In this document: positions 55,531-64,000 of the stretch, one piece after another | How the letters are laid out: every line of letters begins with the position of its first letter | How positions within the stretch are numbered: the stretch's first letter is position 1 | Origin: Nitrosospira multiformis | GTDB lineage: Bacteria > Pseudomonadota > Gammaproteobacteria > Burkholderiales > Nitrosomonadaceae | DNA length: 64,000 nt | Assembly: GCF_900110185.1 (NCBI RefSeq) | Contig: NZ_FOCT01000010.1 | Coordinates: 79,803-143,802 of the forward strand | Direction: 5' to 3' | Program-made: the position numbers and the translations under genes | Notes under the pieces: model-generated | What the model was told of the DNA's origin: nothing | The model's database searches: none | The model's input: the letters and a program-made list of their open reading frames with translations, nothing else

Positions 55531-57342
55531 TTACGCCGCGCGAGCCGCTTTCCTGCGTTCGTGCTCCTGCAACAGGCGTTTGCGGATGCGAATGGTTTTA
55601 GGCGTAATCTCCACGAGTTCGTCATCTGCGATGAATTCGATAGCTGATTCCAGGGTGAGCTGGATGGGCGGCGTCAGAACGACGGCTTCATCACTTCCGG
55701 ATGCCCGTATATTCGTGAGCTGCTTGCCTTTGATAGGATTGACCACCAGGTCGTTGTCGCGGCTGTGGATACCGATTACCATTCCTTCATACAGGCGCTC
55801 CCCCGGGCTGACAAACATGCGTCCACGTTCCTGCAATTTCCACAGGGCGTACGCCACCGCTTCACCCTGCTCGGCGGATATCAGAACCCCATTGCGACGC
55901 GCGGTTATTTCAGGGCGCATGGGCGCGTATTCGTCGAATACATGACTCATGAGACCCGTGCCCCGCGTCATGGTCATGAATTCGGATTGAAAGCCGATCA
56001 GGCCTCGGGCAGGAATGCGGTAATCGAGTCTCACTCTCCCCCGCTCATCGGAAACCATATCCTGCAGATCGCCACGCCGCGCACCCAGTGCCTCCATCAC
56101 CCCGCCCTGATGCGCCTCCTCAACATCAACCGTAAGCATCTCAAAGGGCTCGCATTTGACGCCGTCAATCTCGCGAATCACGACATGGGGCCGCGACACT
56201 GCCAGTTCATAGCCTTCGCGCCGCATGTTCTCCAGCAGAATGGTGAGATGCAACTCGCCTCGGCCTGAAACCAGGAAAGAGTCGGTATCCTTGGTTTCCT
56301 CCAACTTCATGGCAACGTTGGTCAGCAACTCCTTTTCCAGGCGTTCGCGCAGTTGCCGGCTGGTGACAAATTTCCCTTCCTTTCCTGCAAAAGGTGAAGT
56401 ATTCACCTGAAAATTCATTGTGAGCGTAGGCTCGTCCACGGCAAGCATGGGCAATGCCTCAGGCTCGTCGATATCGGCAAGCGTCGCGCCGATACTCAGC
56501 TCTTCGACACCATTGATGAGGACGATGTCACCCGCCAACGCCTCGGTAAGCTGGACGCGTTCAATGCCCCGGAAGCCCAGAACCTGGTTGACCCTGGCTT
56601 TCCTGGGCGGATTGCTCCCCGCCAGCACAGTAACCTCCTGACCGGGTTTAAGTCTTCCACGATTGATGCGTCCAATACCGATGCGTCCCACGAAACTGGA
56701 ATAATCCAGCGCGCTGATCTGTAGTTGCAGTGGACCATCGACATCCTCTACCGGCGCTCTGACATGACTGAGTATCGTGTCGAAAAGCGGGCGCATATTG
56801 ATGCCCGGCTGTTTCAGGTCGAGCGTGGCGTAACCGTTGAGGGCCGAAGCATACACAACCGGAAAATCAAGCTGTTCTTCACTTGCGCCAAGCTTGTCGA
56901 ACAGATCGAAGGTCTGGTTTACCACCCAATCCGGCCGTGCGCCGGGCCGATCGACCTTGTTGATGACGACGATCGGACGCAGTCCCAGCGAAAGCGCCTT
57001 CCTAGTAACAAAGCGCGTCTGCGGCATCGGACCTTCCACTGCATCCACCAGCAACAGCACTCCATCCACCATGGATAAGACACGCTCCACTTCACCCCCG
57101 AAATCGGCATGACCCGGCGTATCCACGATATTGATATGCACGCCTTCGTAATCGGCTGCGCAATTCTTTGCAAGGATAGTGATGCCGCGCTCGCGCTCGA
57201 TATCATTGGAATCCATCACGCGTTCGGCGATGTGCTGATGTGCCGCGAAGGAGCCGGCCTGATGCAGCAGTTTATCCACCAGTGTCGTCTTTCCATGATC
57301 GACGTGAGCGATTATGGCGATATTGCGCAGGGAACGAGACAT
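55531..57342 (-). CDS. typA: ribosome-associated GTPase TypA/BipA
   Basis: The 603-residue translational GTPase has [20 protein letters not shown], the switch [30 protein letters not shown] and the typical [20 protein letters not shown]. It ends in the BipA C-terminal domain with [18 protein letters not shown]. It acts in ribosome assembly and in growth at low temperature or stress. It is monocistronic here. Confidence 0.98.
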   Translation of the reverse strand: MSRSLRNIAIIAHVDHGKTTLVDKLLHQAGSFAAHQHIAERVMDSNDIERERGITILAKNCAADYEGVHINIVDTPGHADFGGEVERVLSMVDGVLLLVDAVEGPMPQTRFVTRKALSLGLRPIVVINKVDRPGARPDWVVNQTFDLFDKLGASEEQLDFPVVYASALNGYATLDLKQPGINMRPLFDTILSHVRAPVEDVDGPLQLQISALDYSSFVGRIGIGRINRGRLKPGQEVTVLAGSNPPRKARVNQVLGFRGIERVQLTEALAGDIVLINGVEELSIGATLADIDEPEALPMLAVDEPTLTMNFQVNTSPFAGKEGKFVTSRQLRERLEKELLTNVAMKLEETKDTDSFLVSGRGELHLTILLENMRREGYELAVSRPHVVIREIDGVKCEPFEMLTVDVEEAHQGGVMEALGARRGDLQDMVSDERGRVRLDYRIPARGLIGFQSEFMTMTRGTGLMSHVFDEYAPMRPEITARRNGVLISAEQGEAVAYALWKLQERGRMFVSPGERLYEGMVIGIHSRDNDLVVNPIKGKQLTNIRASGSDEAVVLTPPIQLTLESAIEFIADDELVEITPKTIRIRKRLLQEHERRKAARAA

Positions 57343-57502
57343 AAAGGTTCGTAGTTTTACAATGTCAAAAGGGGCGAAATTATAACAGGTCGATGAGTGA
57401 CATGCATGCTGACACCACGGTGCCCGTGAAGTTCAAACGTGTCGCTGCCCGGAAGATTTTCATGCCTTGAATCCAGGTATAAAAAGCGGGGGGGGGATAA
57501 AC

Positions 57503-57522
57503 AAAAACCCGCGCGAGCGGGT
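57503..57522 (-). terminator. intrinsic terminator after the ComEA-like gene
   Basis: On the minus strand a 6-bp stem (ACCCGC with GCGGGT, TCGC loop) is followed by TTTTTGTTT. It lies about 125 nt downstream of the ComEA-like stop and 160 nt before typA starts. Confidence 0.8.
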
Positions 57523-57648
57523 CTTTGTCAAGCAGCGATCGGCCGGTAGGTTTATGCATTTCCGGTACGGCTATGCCCTGCTGCCTGTCCTTCCTACCAG
57601 CCACCTCCATTATCTATCACATTATCGCAATCAAATATTGCGGCAACA

Positions 57649-57948
57649 TTACTTACCCTCAGGCTTTGCCCCCACCTTCAGAACGGTCGGTCCGGCGACT
57701 GAAACGTCCTTGTAGAGCTGCTTCATATCCAGGTAGCGGGGATTGATGCCGTCTACCTTTGTCAGGTCCTCCGCCGTCCTGAATTTGCCCGCCTTCGATC
57801 GGTATTCGATGATCGCCCTGGCTTTGGCGGAAGTAATATCGCTCAAGGTCTGAAGCTCTTGCTGGGTGGCGGTATTGATATTGACAGCGGCATGAACACT
57901 TCCTGCGAAGATCAGCGGTGCTGAAATAATGATGAGCAGTTTGCGCAT
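57649..57948 (-). CDS. ComEA-like helix-hairpin-helix protein
   Basis: The 99-residue protein has a signal peptide (MRKLLIIISAPLIFAGSVHA) and then the HhH DNA-binding domain: VNINTATQQELQTLSDIT, AKARAIIEYRSKAGKF and EDLTKVDGINPRYL. ComEA binds double-stranded DNA at the cell surface during natural uptake. Soluble periplasmic short ComEA proteins like this one are usual in proteobacteria. AAGGAGA precedes the start. No other competence genes lie nearby. Confidence 0.92.
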   Translation of the reverse strand: MRKLLIIISAPLIFAGSVHAAVNINTATQQELQTLSDITSAKARAIIEYRSKAGKFRTAEDLTKVDGINPRYLDMKQLYKDVSVAGPTVLKVGAKPEGK

Positions 57949-58083
57949 GGTTTTCTCCTCTTTGTATGAATGAACTGCGGTTGCACGACATTCGGGTAGA
58001 CTGCCCGAATTTTTTCAACACCCCCGATCCTGAAGGAGGCAGGTTTAAACCCGTATGATATTGATGGCTGACAGTCGACCTCC

Positions 58084-58971
58084 CTAGAAACCCATTCCAA
58101 TGTAGCCACCGGCAGTCATGCCATCGATCTTGATGCCATCGTTTCTGCCACTGGTCAGGTGATAACGGGCATCGATACCGACAAAGAAGTTTTTCCAGAT
58201 CTGATAGTCGGCACCGACACCGAACATGACGCCGGGGATCAATACCGTGATGGATTCGGAAGGCGGACTGATCACATGGAGGCCGAGACCGGCGGGAATG
58301 ATCCAGGGCCTGAAGCGGGAGTCCTCGAAAAATTTGATCTTGGGTGCCGCCGTCAAGGTGAACTGACTGACGTTCACACCGGAACCGGGGGGAGGAAGCG
58401 CATTACTGGCTACCTTGCTGCCGAATTCCTTGTATTCGAACATGACTTCCGACAGGACACTGGTGTTTGGCATCAGCCCCCAGACATCGTTTGTCAGGTT
58501 GATATCCAGTCCCGCGCCGATATACCATGCATCCCGATCTGCTTGACCTCCGGCGCCCCCAATTCCCCCACTTTGAATGGATACCCCGTTACGAAGATTG
58601 TTGCTGCGCGCATAGCCCCCCCGAAAAAAAACCATGTGGGCCTTTTGATCTGGAGTTCTTTCGAACGAGACCCCACTCTCTTCGATTTTCGCAATCTTTT
58701 GCGCGTCCACCGCCTGGCGTTTTTCTATCGATGTCGATTTCTGCTCGATCTGTATCAACCTCTGTGCTTCCCGCGCGGATTCCGCTTTCACCTGGTTCAG
58801 CTCATTTCGAACGGCTTGCAGACTCGCCTCCAGCTGTCTGAGTTGCTGCTCCAATGCTTGCGTTCTCGCATCCTGGGCGGAAGCCGCAGGCGCAGCCACG
58901 GATATGACAATAGCAAGCGAAGCAGCAGAAACGGCAGCAGTCGTTTGCATCTTGTCAAAAAAATATTTCAT
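58084..58971 (-). CDS. coiled-coil outer membrane beta-barrel protein
   Basis: The 295-residue protein has a signal peptide ending at AASAQ. A heptad-rich helix runs from residues 35 to 100 (LEQQLRQLEASLQAVRNELN, SAREAQRLIQIEQKS). From about residue 110 are amphipathic strands (AHMVFFRGGYARSN, WYIGAGLDINLTN, VMFEYKEFG, FFVGIDARYHLTSG), ending in aromatic YIGMGF, which is the typical C-terminal outer-membrane signal. It is a small OmpA-like or opacity-type barrel with an unusual N-terminal coiled coil, possibly trimeric. GGAGGAAA precedes the start. Confidence 0.82.
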   Translation of the reverse strand: MKYFFDKMQTTAAVSAASLAIVISVAAPAASAQDARTQALEQQLRQLEASLQAVRNELNQVKAESAREAQRLIQIEQKSTSIEKRQAVDAQKIAKIEESGVSFERTPDQKAHMVFFRGGYARSNNLRNGVSIQSGGIGGAGGQADRDAWYIGAGLDINLTNDVWGLMPNTSVLSEVMFEYKEFGSKVASNALPPPGSGVNVSQFTLTAAPKIKFFEDSRFRPWIIPAGLGLHVISPPSESITVLIPGVMFGVGADYQIWKNFFVGIDARYHLTSGRNDGIKIDGMTAGGYIGMGF

Positions 58972-59752
58972 CTAATTTCCTCCATGGTTGTTGTCGAATT
59001 TTGCTGACTCCCCGTTCCCGGAAGCAGGGAAAGTGCGCGGAAGGTCCGTGTGCATGCTGGACATCCCTGCGACCCCGCTCTGCCATCTACCCTCCGCTGC
59101 GACGCGGAGCGCACCTCTGACGATAGCAACAGACTCTCGCGGTGATTCCGGGGAAGGCTGGATGAAAATGCAGGAAAGAGGACGGACAGCCGCATCGGAC
59201 GAGTTATTTGAGCTTCGAATCAGGGAATATGGATAATCGGATTTTCATATCGCGAAAGCATGATATGTCTTGCCCTCTAAAAAAAAGTTGATGAATGTCA
59301 TGTTCCGGTTGTTTTCCCGGAACCTCTATGCCATTAGGTTTCTTTCTCGCTGCCCTCACTACCGCTCACCACCTTTTCACATGGCTGTATCCGCCTTTGA
59401 GCTCTGCCGTCGCAGAACCAATCATGCGGATGTCATCATGACAAAAGTATATTCGCGGCCGGAACGGACTGAATCAGGCAGAAAAATGTTCTGCCTCTAA
59501 ATGAGGCTCGCAAACGGGAACCCCAAGCGGGAAGACAGGAGAAGCGCAGGAGCTTTCGGGCCGGAGACGAGATGACTGGAAACGGCATCGCCCCAGGTAA
59601 CCACCCCGGGATCAGCTTGAAAAAATGGTGAAATTGCTCGGCAATATTGCCGGCGAATCAGAAAAAAATGGAAAGAAGATGATCTCCGCCAAGCGGGAGA
59701 GTGGCAGGGTCACTCTGCAAAACCCGGGGACCCTGCCTAGGGTCACTTCACT
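58972..59752. other. 781-bp gene-free region
   Basis: No open frame here is convincing. A 76-codon plus-strand frame (59270-59500) lacks a ribosome binding site and protein-like composition. At 59703-59711 and 59729-59737 a 9-bp perfect inverted repeat (GGCAGGGTC with GACCCTGCC) lies directly beyond the FNR-type gene's stop codon and could be its transcript end. GGGTCAC occurs twice around it. Confidence 0.5.
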
Positions 59753-60535
59753 TCAGGAGTAAAGAGAGGCGACGTTGGTTTGCCTCAAGGGTCTTTGGTT
59801 GGCAATCTGCTCAAGCCGCTTGATATCCTTGAGTTTGACATTACGGTATTCACTGCTGATGAGGCCGTCGTCCTGGAACCGGGCAAATATGCGGCAGACC
59901 GTCTCCTCTGCAATGCCGAGATAATTACCGATATCGCTGCGGGACATGCACAAGGTGAATTCGGTGGCCGAACAATGCCGCTTTTCAAATTGCCTGGACA
60001 AGTTGAGCAGAAAAATGGCGATCCGCTCCTCGGCATTGTGTTTACCGAGTAGGAGCAGCAATTCCTGACCGTGATGGATTTCGGCACTCATGATTTTGAG
60101 AATTTCATACTGAATGGCCGGATCCTTCTTGGCCAGTTCTTCGAAACGCTCGACAGAAACCTCACATACGGAGGTCACTCCCATCGCCCTCGCTTCGCAT
60201 CTATGCTCCTGATTACTGATGGCATTCAATCCCAGCAGTTCCCCGGCTGCATGAAAACCCATCACCTGAACCTGTCCATCCTCGGTGCTCACGCAGGTTT
60301 TGACCGATCCGCCGCGGATGACATAGATATACTCCAGCGGCTGGCCCATACGGTAAAGCACTTCTCCACGCTTGAATACCTGTTTCTTTTTTACCACGCG
60401 CTCATGCAGGGATGAATCGCCGGTTTTGAGCCAGAGGGACATACAAAGGTGATACGCCCCGCAATTCTTGCAATCATTGGGTACATCCGCGTGCTCCGTG
60501 GAGGAAGGGATCAGCTTGAGTGCGTGTTTTGACAT
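59753..60535 (-). CDS. FNR-type oxygen-responsive regulator
   Basis: The start at 60535 (MSKHALKLIPSST) is preferred over a TTG six codons upstream. The 260-residue protein has C22-x2-C25-x5-C31 (DCKNCGAYHLC) and C124 (TSVCEVS). This matches the four [4Fe-4S] ligands of E. coli FNR (C20, C23, C29, C122). The cyclic-nucleotide-type barrel (GEVLYRMGQPLEYIYVIRGG) and the HTH (SRSDIGNYLGIAEETVCRIF) follow. In the recognition helix E211 and R215 are kept, while the FNR serine is replaced by C214. It is next to the Rrf2 and oxidase genes. Confidence 0.9.
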   Translation of the reverse strand: MSKHALKLIPSSTEHADVPNDCKNCGAYHLCMSLWLKTGDSSLHERVVKKKQVFKRGEVLYRMGQPLEYIYVIRGGSVKTCVSTEDGQVQVMGFHAAGELLGLNAISNQEHRCEARAMGVTSVCEVSVERFEELAKKDPAIQYEILKIMSAEIHHGQELLLLLGKHNAEERIAIFLLNLSRQFEKRHCSATEFTLCMSRSDIGNYLGIAEETVCRIFARFQDDGLISSEYRNVKLKDIKRLEQIANQRPLRQTNVASLYS

Positions 60536-60565
60536 GTGAGAACCTATAGGCAATAAATTGGATGG

Positions 60566-61036
60566 CTATGCCGGCAGCTCGATGTTGCCGAGAGCCGCTC
60601 CGGGAAAATCTGTTAACTGATACTTGCCGCTTACCACCATCGCAGCTAGCGTATCCAGTGTCTGGCCTTGCAGAAGTTTCACGATTTCCTGCTTGATCGG
60701 CCACCATTTTGCGTGCATGGGACAAGCGGTGGTGTCGCTGCAAACTTTCAGCCCCAGAACGCAATCCTCCGTAAATCCCGGGCCCTCGGTGATCCTGACG
60801 ATCTGCATCAGGTTAATCTTGTCACTGCTTTCCCGCAAGCAGAACCCCCCCTGCTTTCCCCGAAAAGAATACAAAAGGTTGCCCTTGCATAACTCCTGCA
60901 GAATCTTTGCGAGATAAGTAGGCGGCGACCTCAGGCATTCCGCTATTGTGCGATTCAGCACAGCCACCCCGGGAGGCTGGGTTGCCATGTAGATAAGCGC
61001 CTGAATGGCATATTGGGTTGTACGCGAAAGAATCAT
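60566..61036 (-). CDS. Rrf2-family regulator with three-cysteine cluster motif
   Basis: The 156-residue protein has the Rrf2 winged helix (MILSRTTQYAIQALIYMA, TYLAKILQELCKGNLLYSFRGKQGGF). The linker CVLGLKVCSDTTACPMH carries three cysteines, as in IscR, NsrR and RsrR, that can bind an Fe-S cluster. Spacing is C-x6-C-x5-C. It probably senses nitric oxide, redox state or iron. It lies between the FNR-type gene (30 nt downstream) and cox3. Confidence 0.93.
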   Translation of the reverse strand: MILSRTTQYAIQALIYMATQPPGVAVLNRTIAECLRSPPTYLAKILQELCKGNLLYSFRGKQGGFCLRESSDKINLMQIVRITEGPGFTEDCVLGLKVCSDTTACPMHAKWWPIKQEIVKLLQGQTLDTLAAMVVSGKYQLTDFPGAALGNIELPA

Positions 61037-61090
61037 CGAGAACCCGAGAAAATACGGTGAATATTTAGAACTCTTTTTTAAGACTAATTC

Positions 61091-61942
61091 CTATATCAGC
61101 CAGTAAACAAATATGAACAGGCCCAGCCAGACGACGTCCACGAAGTGCCAGTACCAGGCGACGCCTTCAAAGCCGAAGTGATTCTCGGGTGAAAAGTGGC
61201 CCTTCAGTACACGGCACCAGATGACGAACAGCATGATGGAACCCAACGTTACATGAAAACCGTGGAAACCGGTCAGCATGAAAAACGAGGCACCATAGGC
61301 TCCGGTGGAGAGCTTGAGGTTCATCTCCGAATAGGCATGGCTGTATTCGTAAGCCTGCAGGCCCACGAACAGGAACCCCAGGGCGAACGTGAGAAACAGC
61401 CCTAGCTTGAGCTGCCCGCGCTTGTTCAGCTTCAGTGCCCAGTGCGCCCAGGTGACTGTCACACCCGAGGTCAGCAGGATCAGGGTATTGAGCGCGGGAA
61501 GACCCCAGGGGCCCATGGGCATGAATTTCTCCTGGATGCCGGGACCGGCAGTGGGCCAGTCGGCGGTGAAGTCGGGCCACAGTATTTTGTTATCCAGGTC
61601 GGCAAGATCCGGTATGGAATGCATGCGCATGTAGTACAGAGCGCCAAAGAAAGCACCGAAAAACATGACTTCCGAGAAGATGAACCAGCTCATCCCCCAG
61701 CGAAAGGATTTATCGACTTTCTTGTTGAATTTGCCGCTCTCGCTTTCACCGGCCACGGTGCCAAACCAGCCAAACATCATGTAGACGAGTATGGCAAAGC
61801 CCGTCGCCAGCAATCCATAACCCAGGGGAAGCCGGTTGACGGAAAATGCGGCGCCAAAACCCATGAATAGCAGTGCGATCGCACCGGTTATCGGCCAGGG
61901 TGACGGCGCCGGAACGTAGTAATGACTCGCTTCTTGGCTCAC
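61091..61942 (-). CDS. coxC: cytochrome c oxidase subunit III
   Basis: The 283-residue membrane protein has seven hydrophobic segments. Family segments are YYVPAPSPWPITGAIAL, GMSWFIFSEVMFFGAFFGAL (with the conserved Glu), LLTSGVTVTWAHWAL, LTGFHGFHVTLGSIMLFVIW and FEGVAWYWHFVDVVWLGLFIFVYW. It stabilises the catalytic core of an aa3-type oxidase. It is the last gene of the minus-strand oxidase run, 53 nt after the small membrane protein gene. Confidence 0.97.
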   Translation of the reverse strand: MSQEASHYYVPAPSPWPITGAIALLFMGFGAAFSVNRLPLGYGLLATGFAILVYMMFGWFGTVAGESESGKFNKKVDKSFRWGMSWFIFSEVMFFGAFFGALYYMRMHSIPDLADLDNKILWPDFTADWPTAGPGIQEKFMPMGPWGLPALNTLILLTSGVTVTWAHWALKLNKRGQLKLGLFLTFALGFLFVGLQAYEYSHAYSEMNLKLSTGAYGASFFMLTGFHGFHVTLGSIMLFVIWCRVLKGHFSPENHFGFEGVAWYWHFVDVVWLGLFIFVYWLI

Positions 61943-61995
61943 TTTTTTCTCTCTTTAGAGTTGATCGATAGGATGCCGAATGGTTTCGACAGCAG

Positions 61996-62139
61996 CTATT
62001 GCCAAAAATATTGCATAAGGGGCACCATCAGAGAGAAAGCCAGCGCATAAAGAGCCGTTTTGATTGCTGCAAGCTTCCTCTCGATCTCCTCGTCTTCCGA
62101 CAGGCTTACGGGTTGCGGCATATCCATATTTTTCGACAT
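61996..62139 (-). CDS. 47-residue single-span membrane protein of the oxidase cluster
   Basis: The gene is short but well supported. AGGAG lies six bases before the ATG, and the frame fills the gap between cox1 and cox3. The product starts MSKNMDMPQPVSLSEDEEIE, then a basic residue pair, and one hydrophobic segment (TALYALAFSLMVPLMQYF) to the end. Its place in the operon suggests a small accessory or assembly subunit, analogous to the small proteins in other aa3 clusters. It shows no clear match to a named family. Confidence 0.75.
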   Translation of the reverse strand: MSKNMDMPQPVSLSEDEEIERKLAAIKTALYALAFSLMVPLMQYFWQ

Positions 62140-62169
62140 GACGATCTCCTGTTTATATCGATTAGCGGA

Positions 62170-63762
62170 CTACTTCACGAGCGGCGGCGTTTCAAAGCTG
62201 TGATACGGCGCTGGCGAGGGCAAGGTCCACTCCAGTGTTTTTGCACCCTCCCACGGTTTCTGCGGCGCCTTCGCTCCCCCGCGAATGCACTTCAGCACTA
62301 CATAGAGGAACAACAACTGGGTCGTACCGAATCCGAATGCTCCAATGCTGGAAATCATGTTGAAGTCCGCAAATTGCAGCGCATAGTCGGGGATGCGGCG
62401 CGGCATGCCGGCCAATCCCAGGAAGTGCTGGACGAAGAAGGTGAGGTTGAAGAAGAACATCGACAACCAGAAATGCCATTTGCCCAGCGTCTCGTCATAC
62501 ATGTGACCCGTCCACTTCGGCAGCCAGTAGTACGCCCCGGCGAAGATGGCAAAGAGCGAACCGGATACCAGCACGTAGTGGAAGTGCGCGATTACATAGT
62601 AGGTATCCTGCACCTGCACATCGATCGGGACAATGGCGCAGACCACACCGCTGAAACCCCCGATGACGAACAGGAAAATGAAGCCGATGGAAAACAGCAT
62701 GGGTGTCTCGAAAGTCATGGAGCCGCGCCACATCGTAGCGGTCCAGTTGAACACTTTCACACCGGTCGGCACCGCGATCAGCATGGTGCCATACATGAAA
62801 AACAGCTGTCCTACCACCGGCATGCCGGCAGTGAACATATGATGCGCCCAGACGATGCAGGAAAGAATGGCGATGGAAGCGGTTGCATACACCATCGAGG
62901 AATACCCGAACAGCGGCTTGCGGGAAAAAGTGGGGATCACCTCGGAAACAATGCCGAATGACGGCAGGATCATGATATAGACTTCCGGGTGCCCGAAGAA
63001 CCAGAAAACATGCTGGAACAGCACTGGATCACCCCCACCCGCCGCATTGAAGAAATTGGTGCCAAAATTGCGGTCGGTCAGCAGCATGGTCACCACACCC
63101 GCCAGCACCGGCATGACCAGCACCAGCAGATACGCAGTGATCAACCAGGTCCATACGAACAACGGCATCTTCATCAGGGTCATGCCAGGTGCGCGCATGT
63201 TGAGAATGGTGGTGATGATGTTGATCGAGCCCATGATGGAGGAAGCACCGAGTATATGGATGGCAAAAATCATCATGTCCATCCCGATGCCCATTTGCAC
63301 CGACAGCGGAGGATAAAAAGTCCAGCCCCCGGCAGCAGCGCCGCCGGGCGCGAAGAAAGAAGTGATGAGCAACAATGCCGCAGGAGGAAGCAGCCAGAAG
63401 CTCCAGTTATTCATTCGCGCGAAGGCCATGTCGGGAGCGCCGATCATCATCGGTATCTGCCAGTTGGCAAAACCGACGAAAGCCGGCATGATGGCGCCGA
63501 ATACCATCACCAATCCGTGCATGGTGGTGAGCTGGTTAAAAAATTCGGGATTGACGACCTGCAAGCCCGGCTGAAAAAGTTCGGCACGAATGGTCAGCGC
63601 CATCACGCCGCCCGTCAGGAACATGATGAAGCTGAACCAGAGATAAAGCGTACCGATATCCTTGTGATTCGTGGTGGTCAGCCACCGCATCAGGCCGGTG
63701 GGGTGGTGGTCGTGCGCGTGCTCGGCGCCATGCACGACATCGTGATCAGGTATTGCTGCCAT
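62170..63762 (-). CDS. coxA: cytochrome c oxidase subunit I (aa3-type)
   Basis: The 530-residue catalytic subunit reduces O2 to water and pumps protons. Twelve spans are present. Heme and CuB ligands can be seen in LTTMHGLVMVFG, FWFFGHPEVYIMILPS (His, Glu and the cross-linked Tyr), WAHHMFTAG and HFHYVLVSGSLFA. The GHPEVY Glu of the D-channel is present, so it is an A1-type oxidase. CAGGAGA precedes the start. It lies 157 nt after the end of cox2. Confidence 0.98.
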   Translation of the reverse strand: MAAIPDHDVVHGAEHAHDHHPTGLMRWLTTTNHKDIGTLYLWFSFIMFLTGGVMALTIRAELFQPGLQVVNPEFFNQLTTMHGLVMVFGAIMPAFVGFANWQIPMMIGAPDMAFARMNNWSFWLLPPAALLLITSFFAPGGAAAGGWTFYPPLSVQMGIGMDMMIFAIHILGASSIMGSINIITTILNMRAPGMTLMKMPLFVWTWLITAYLLVLVMPVLAGVVTMLLTDRNFGTNFFNAAGGGDPVLFQHVFWFFGHPEVYIMILPSFGIVSEVIPTFSRKPLFGYSSMVYATASIAILSCIVWAHHMFTAGMPVVGQLFFMYGTMLIAVPTGVKVFNWTATMWRGSMTFETPMLFSIGFIFLFVIGGFSGVVCAIVPIDVQVQDTYYVIAHFHYVLVSGSLFAIFAGAYYWLPKWTGHMYDETLGKWHFWLSMFFFNLTFFVQHFLGLAGMPRRIPDYALQFADFNMISSIGAFGFGTTQLLFLYVVLKCIRGGAKAPQKPWEGAKTLEWTLPSPAPYHSFETPPLVK

Positions 63763-63867
63763 GGGTTTCTCCTGGGTACTGTTTCTCTAAATATCTATTA
63801 GCGGCGCAGTCATTCCAATGCACCAAGCAGGATGGCTATCGTCCCTCTTATCCTGTTGCTGCAAACA

Positions 63868-63900
63868 TCATGTTGCGCAACATCGAAAGCGCAGGTTCAT
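63868..63900 (-). other. ten-codon open frame with strong ribosome binding site between cox2 and cox1
   Basis: AAGGAGAG lies five bases before an ATG that opens MNLRFRCCAT and then a TGA. The stop overlaps a 14-bp perfect palindrome (ATGTTGCGCAACAT, 63870-63883). This may be a leader peptide or the remnant of a small subunit gene. Confidence 0.4.
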
Positions 63901-63918
63901 GATCTCTCCTTGAGGCTA

Positions 63919-64000
63919 TTATCTGTGTTGATTGATTTCGGATGGCTGGACGGCATCGCCTGTCGAATTGCCGAAGGAATTGCGCTGGTAGGTGATCACC
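63919..64000 (-). CDS. coxB: cytochrome c oxidase subunit II, C-terminal end (partial)
   Basis: The last 26 codons are in the window: VITYQRNSFGNSTGDAVQPS, then EINQHR and TAA. The YxRNSFGNxTGDxVQP motif is the usual C-terminus of subunit II, after the CuA domain. The rest of the gene lies to the right of the window. Order cox2-cox1-(small)-cox3 on the minus strand indicates one operon. Confidence 0.9.
   Translation of the reverse strand, partial: VITYQRNSFGNSTGDAVQPSEINQHR

Noticed and set aside
58159..59007. 282-codon plus-strand open frame
   Set aside because: It is antisense to the outer membrane protein gene, which has a signal peptide and a ribosome binding site.
59270..59500. 76-codon plus-strand open frame
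   Set aside because: There is no ribosome binding site and the sequence has no protein-like pattern.
61999..62961. 320-codon plus-strand open frame
   Set aside because: It is antisense to the clear cox1 gene and shows no family motif; long antisense frames are expected in such GC-rich coding DNA.

Overview
The window looks like chromosome of a betaproteobacterium, most probably Nitrosomonadaceae (Nitrosospira-like). This is an inference from gene content and order: rpoE-rseA-rseB-degP-lepA-lepB-rnc-era-recO ... pdxJ-acpS-nagZ, an exosortase-associated protein, a copper-storage-type protein, and an aa3-type cytochrome oxidase cluster. No rRNA, tRNA or CRISPR array was seen.

Region 1 (1-880) is a decayed IS5-family insertion sequence. 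Region 2 (about 1200-28200) is a single minus-strand run of about 20 genes, many overlapping by 4 nt. It encodes an extracellular contractile injection system (eCIS, phage-tail-like, Afp/PVC type). In transcription order the genes are: sheath, inner tube, zinc-ribbon baseplate/chaperone-like protein, a low-complexity protein, a small unknown, a CIS_tube-domain protein, a LysM-like protein, gpD-like hub, gpV-like spike, PAAR-like tip, gp25-like wedge, two gpJ-like baseplate proteins, a gpI-like protein, a very large beta-helix protein, a DUF4255 tail terminator, an AAA+ ATPase, then the cargo. The cargo is an 1102-residue DUF4157 (HELTH) protein whose C-terminus carries a D-x7-E-x-K pattern like a PD-(D/E)XK nuclease. 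It is followed by two small overlapping genes that are the best candidates for immunity or accessory proteins. A candidate sigma70 promoter lies just upstream of the sheath gene. No clear tape measure, second tube or tail fibre was found.

Region 3 (28580-45840) is conserved housekeeping sequence. It holds nadB, a CDF metal exporter, a 16-cysteine four-helix copper-binding protein, the sigmaE envelope-stress operon (rpoE, rseA, rseB, degP and a glutaredoxin-like gene, closed by a terminator), then lepA, lepB, rnc, era and recO. A persulfide-dioxygenase-like metallo-hydrolase and an oppositely oriented DUF202 protein sit between recO and pdxJ-acpS-nagZ.

Region 4 (46000-64000) is mixed. It holds a small heat-shock protein with a sigma32-like promoter, an 8-copy CCCTCA repeat with G-quadruplex potential, a DUF4139 protein, a fused GT2-GtrA-PMT glycosyltransferase, a TIGR04073-like protein, an APH-type kinase, a membrane protein of unknown function, a CigR-like secreted protein, a DsbA-like protein, typA, a ComEA-like protein and a coiled-coil outer membrane protein. 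The right end has an FNR-type regulator, a cysteine-containing Rrf2 regulator and the cytochrome c oxidase genes cox3, a 47-residue membrane protein, cox1 and the 3' end of cox2, all on the minus strand.
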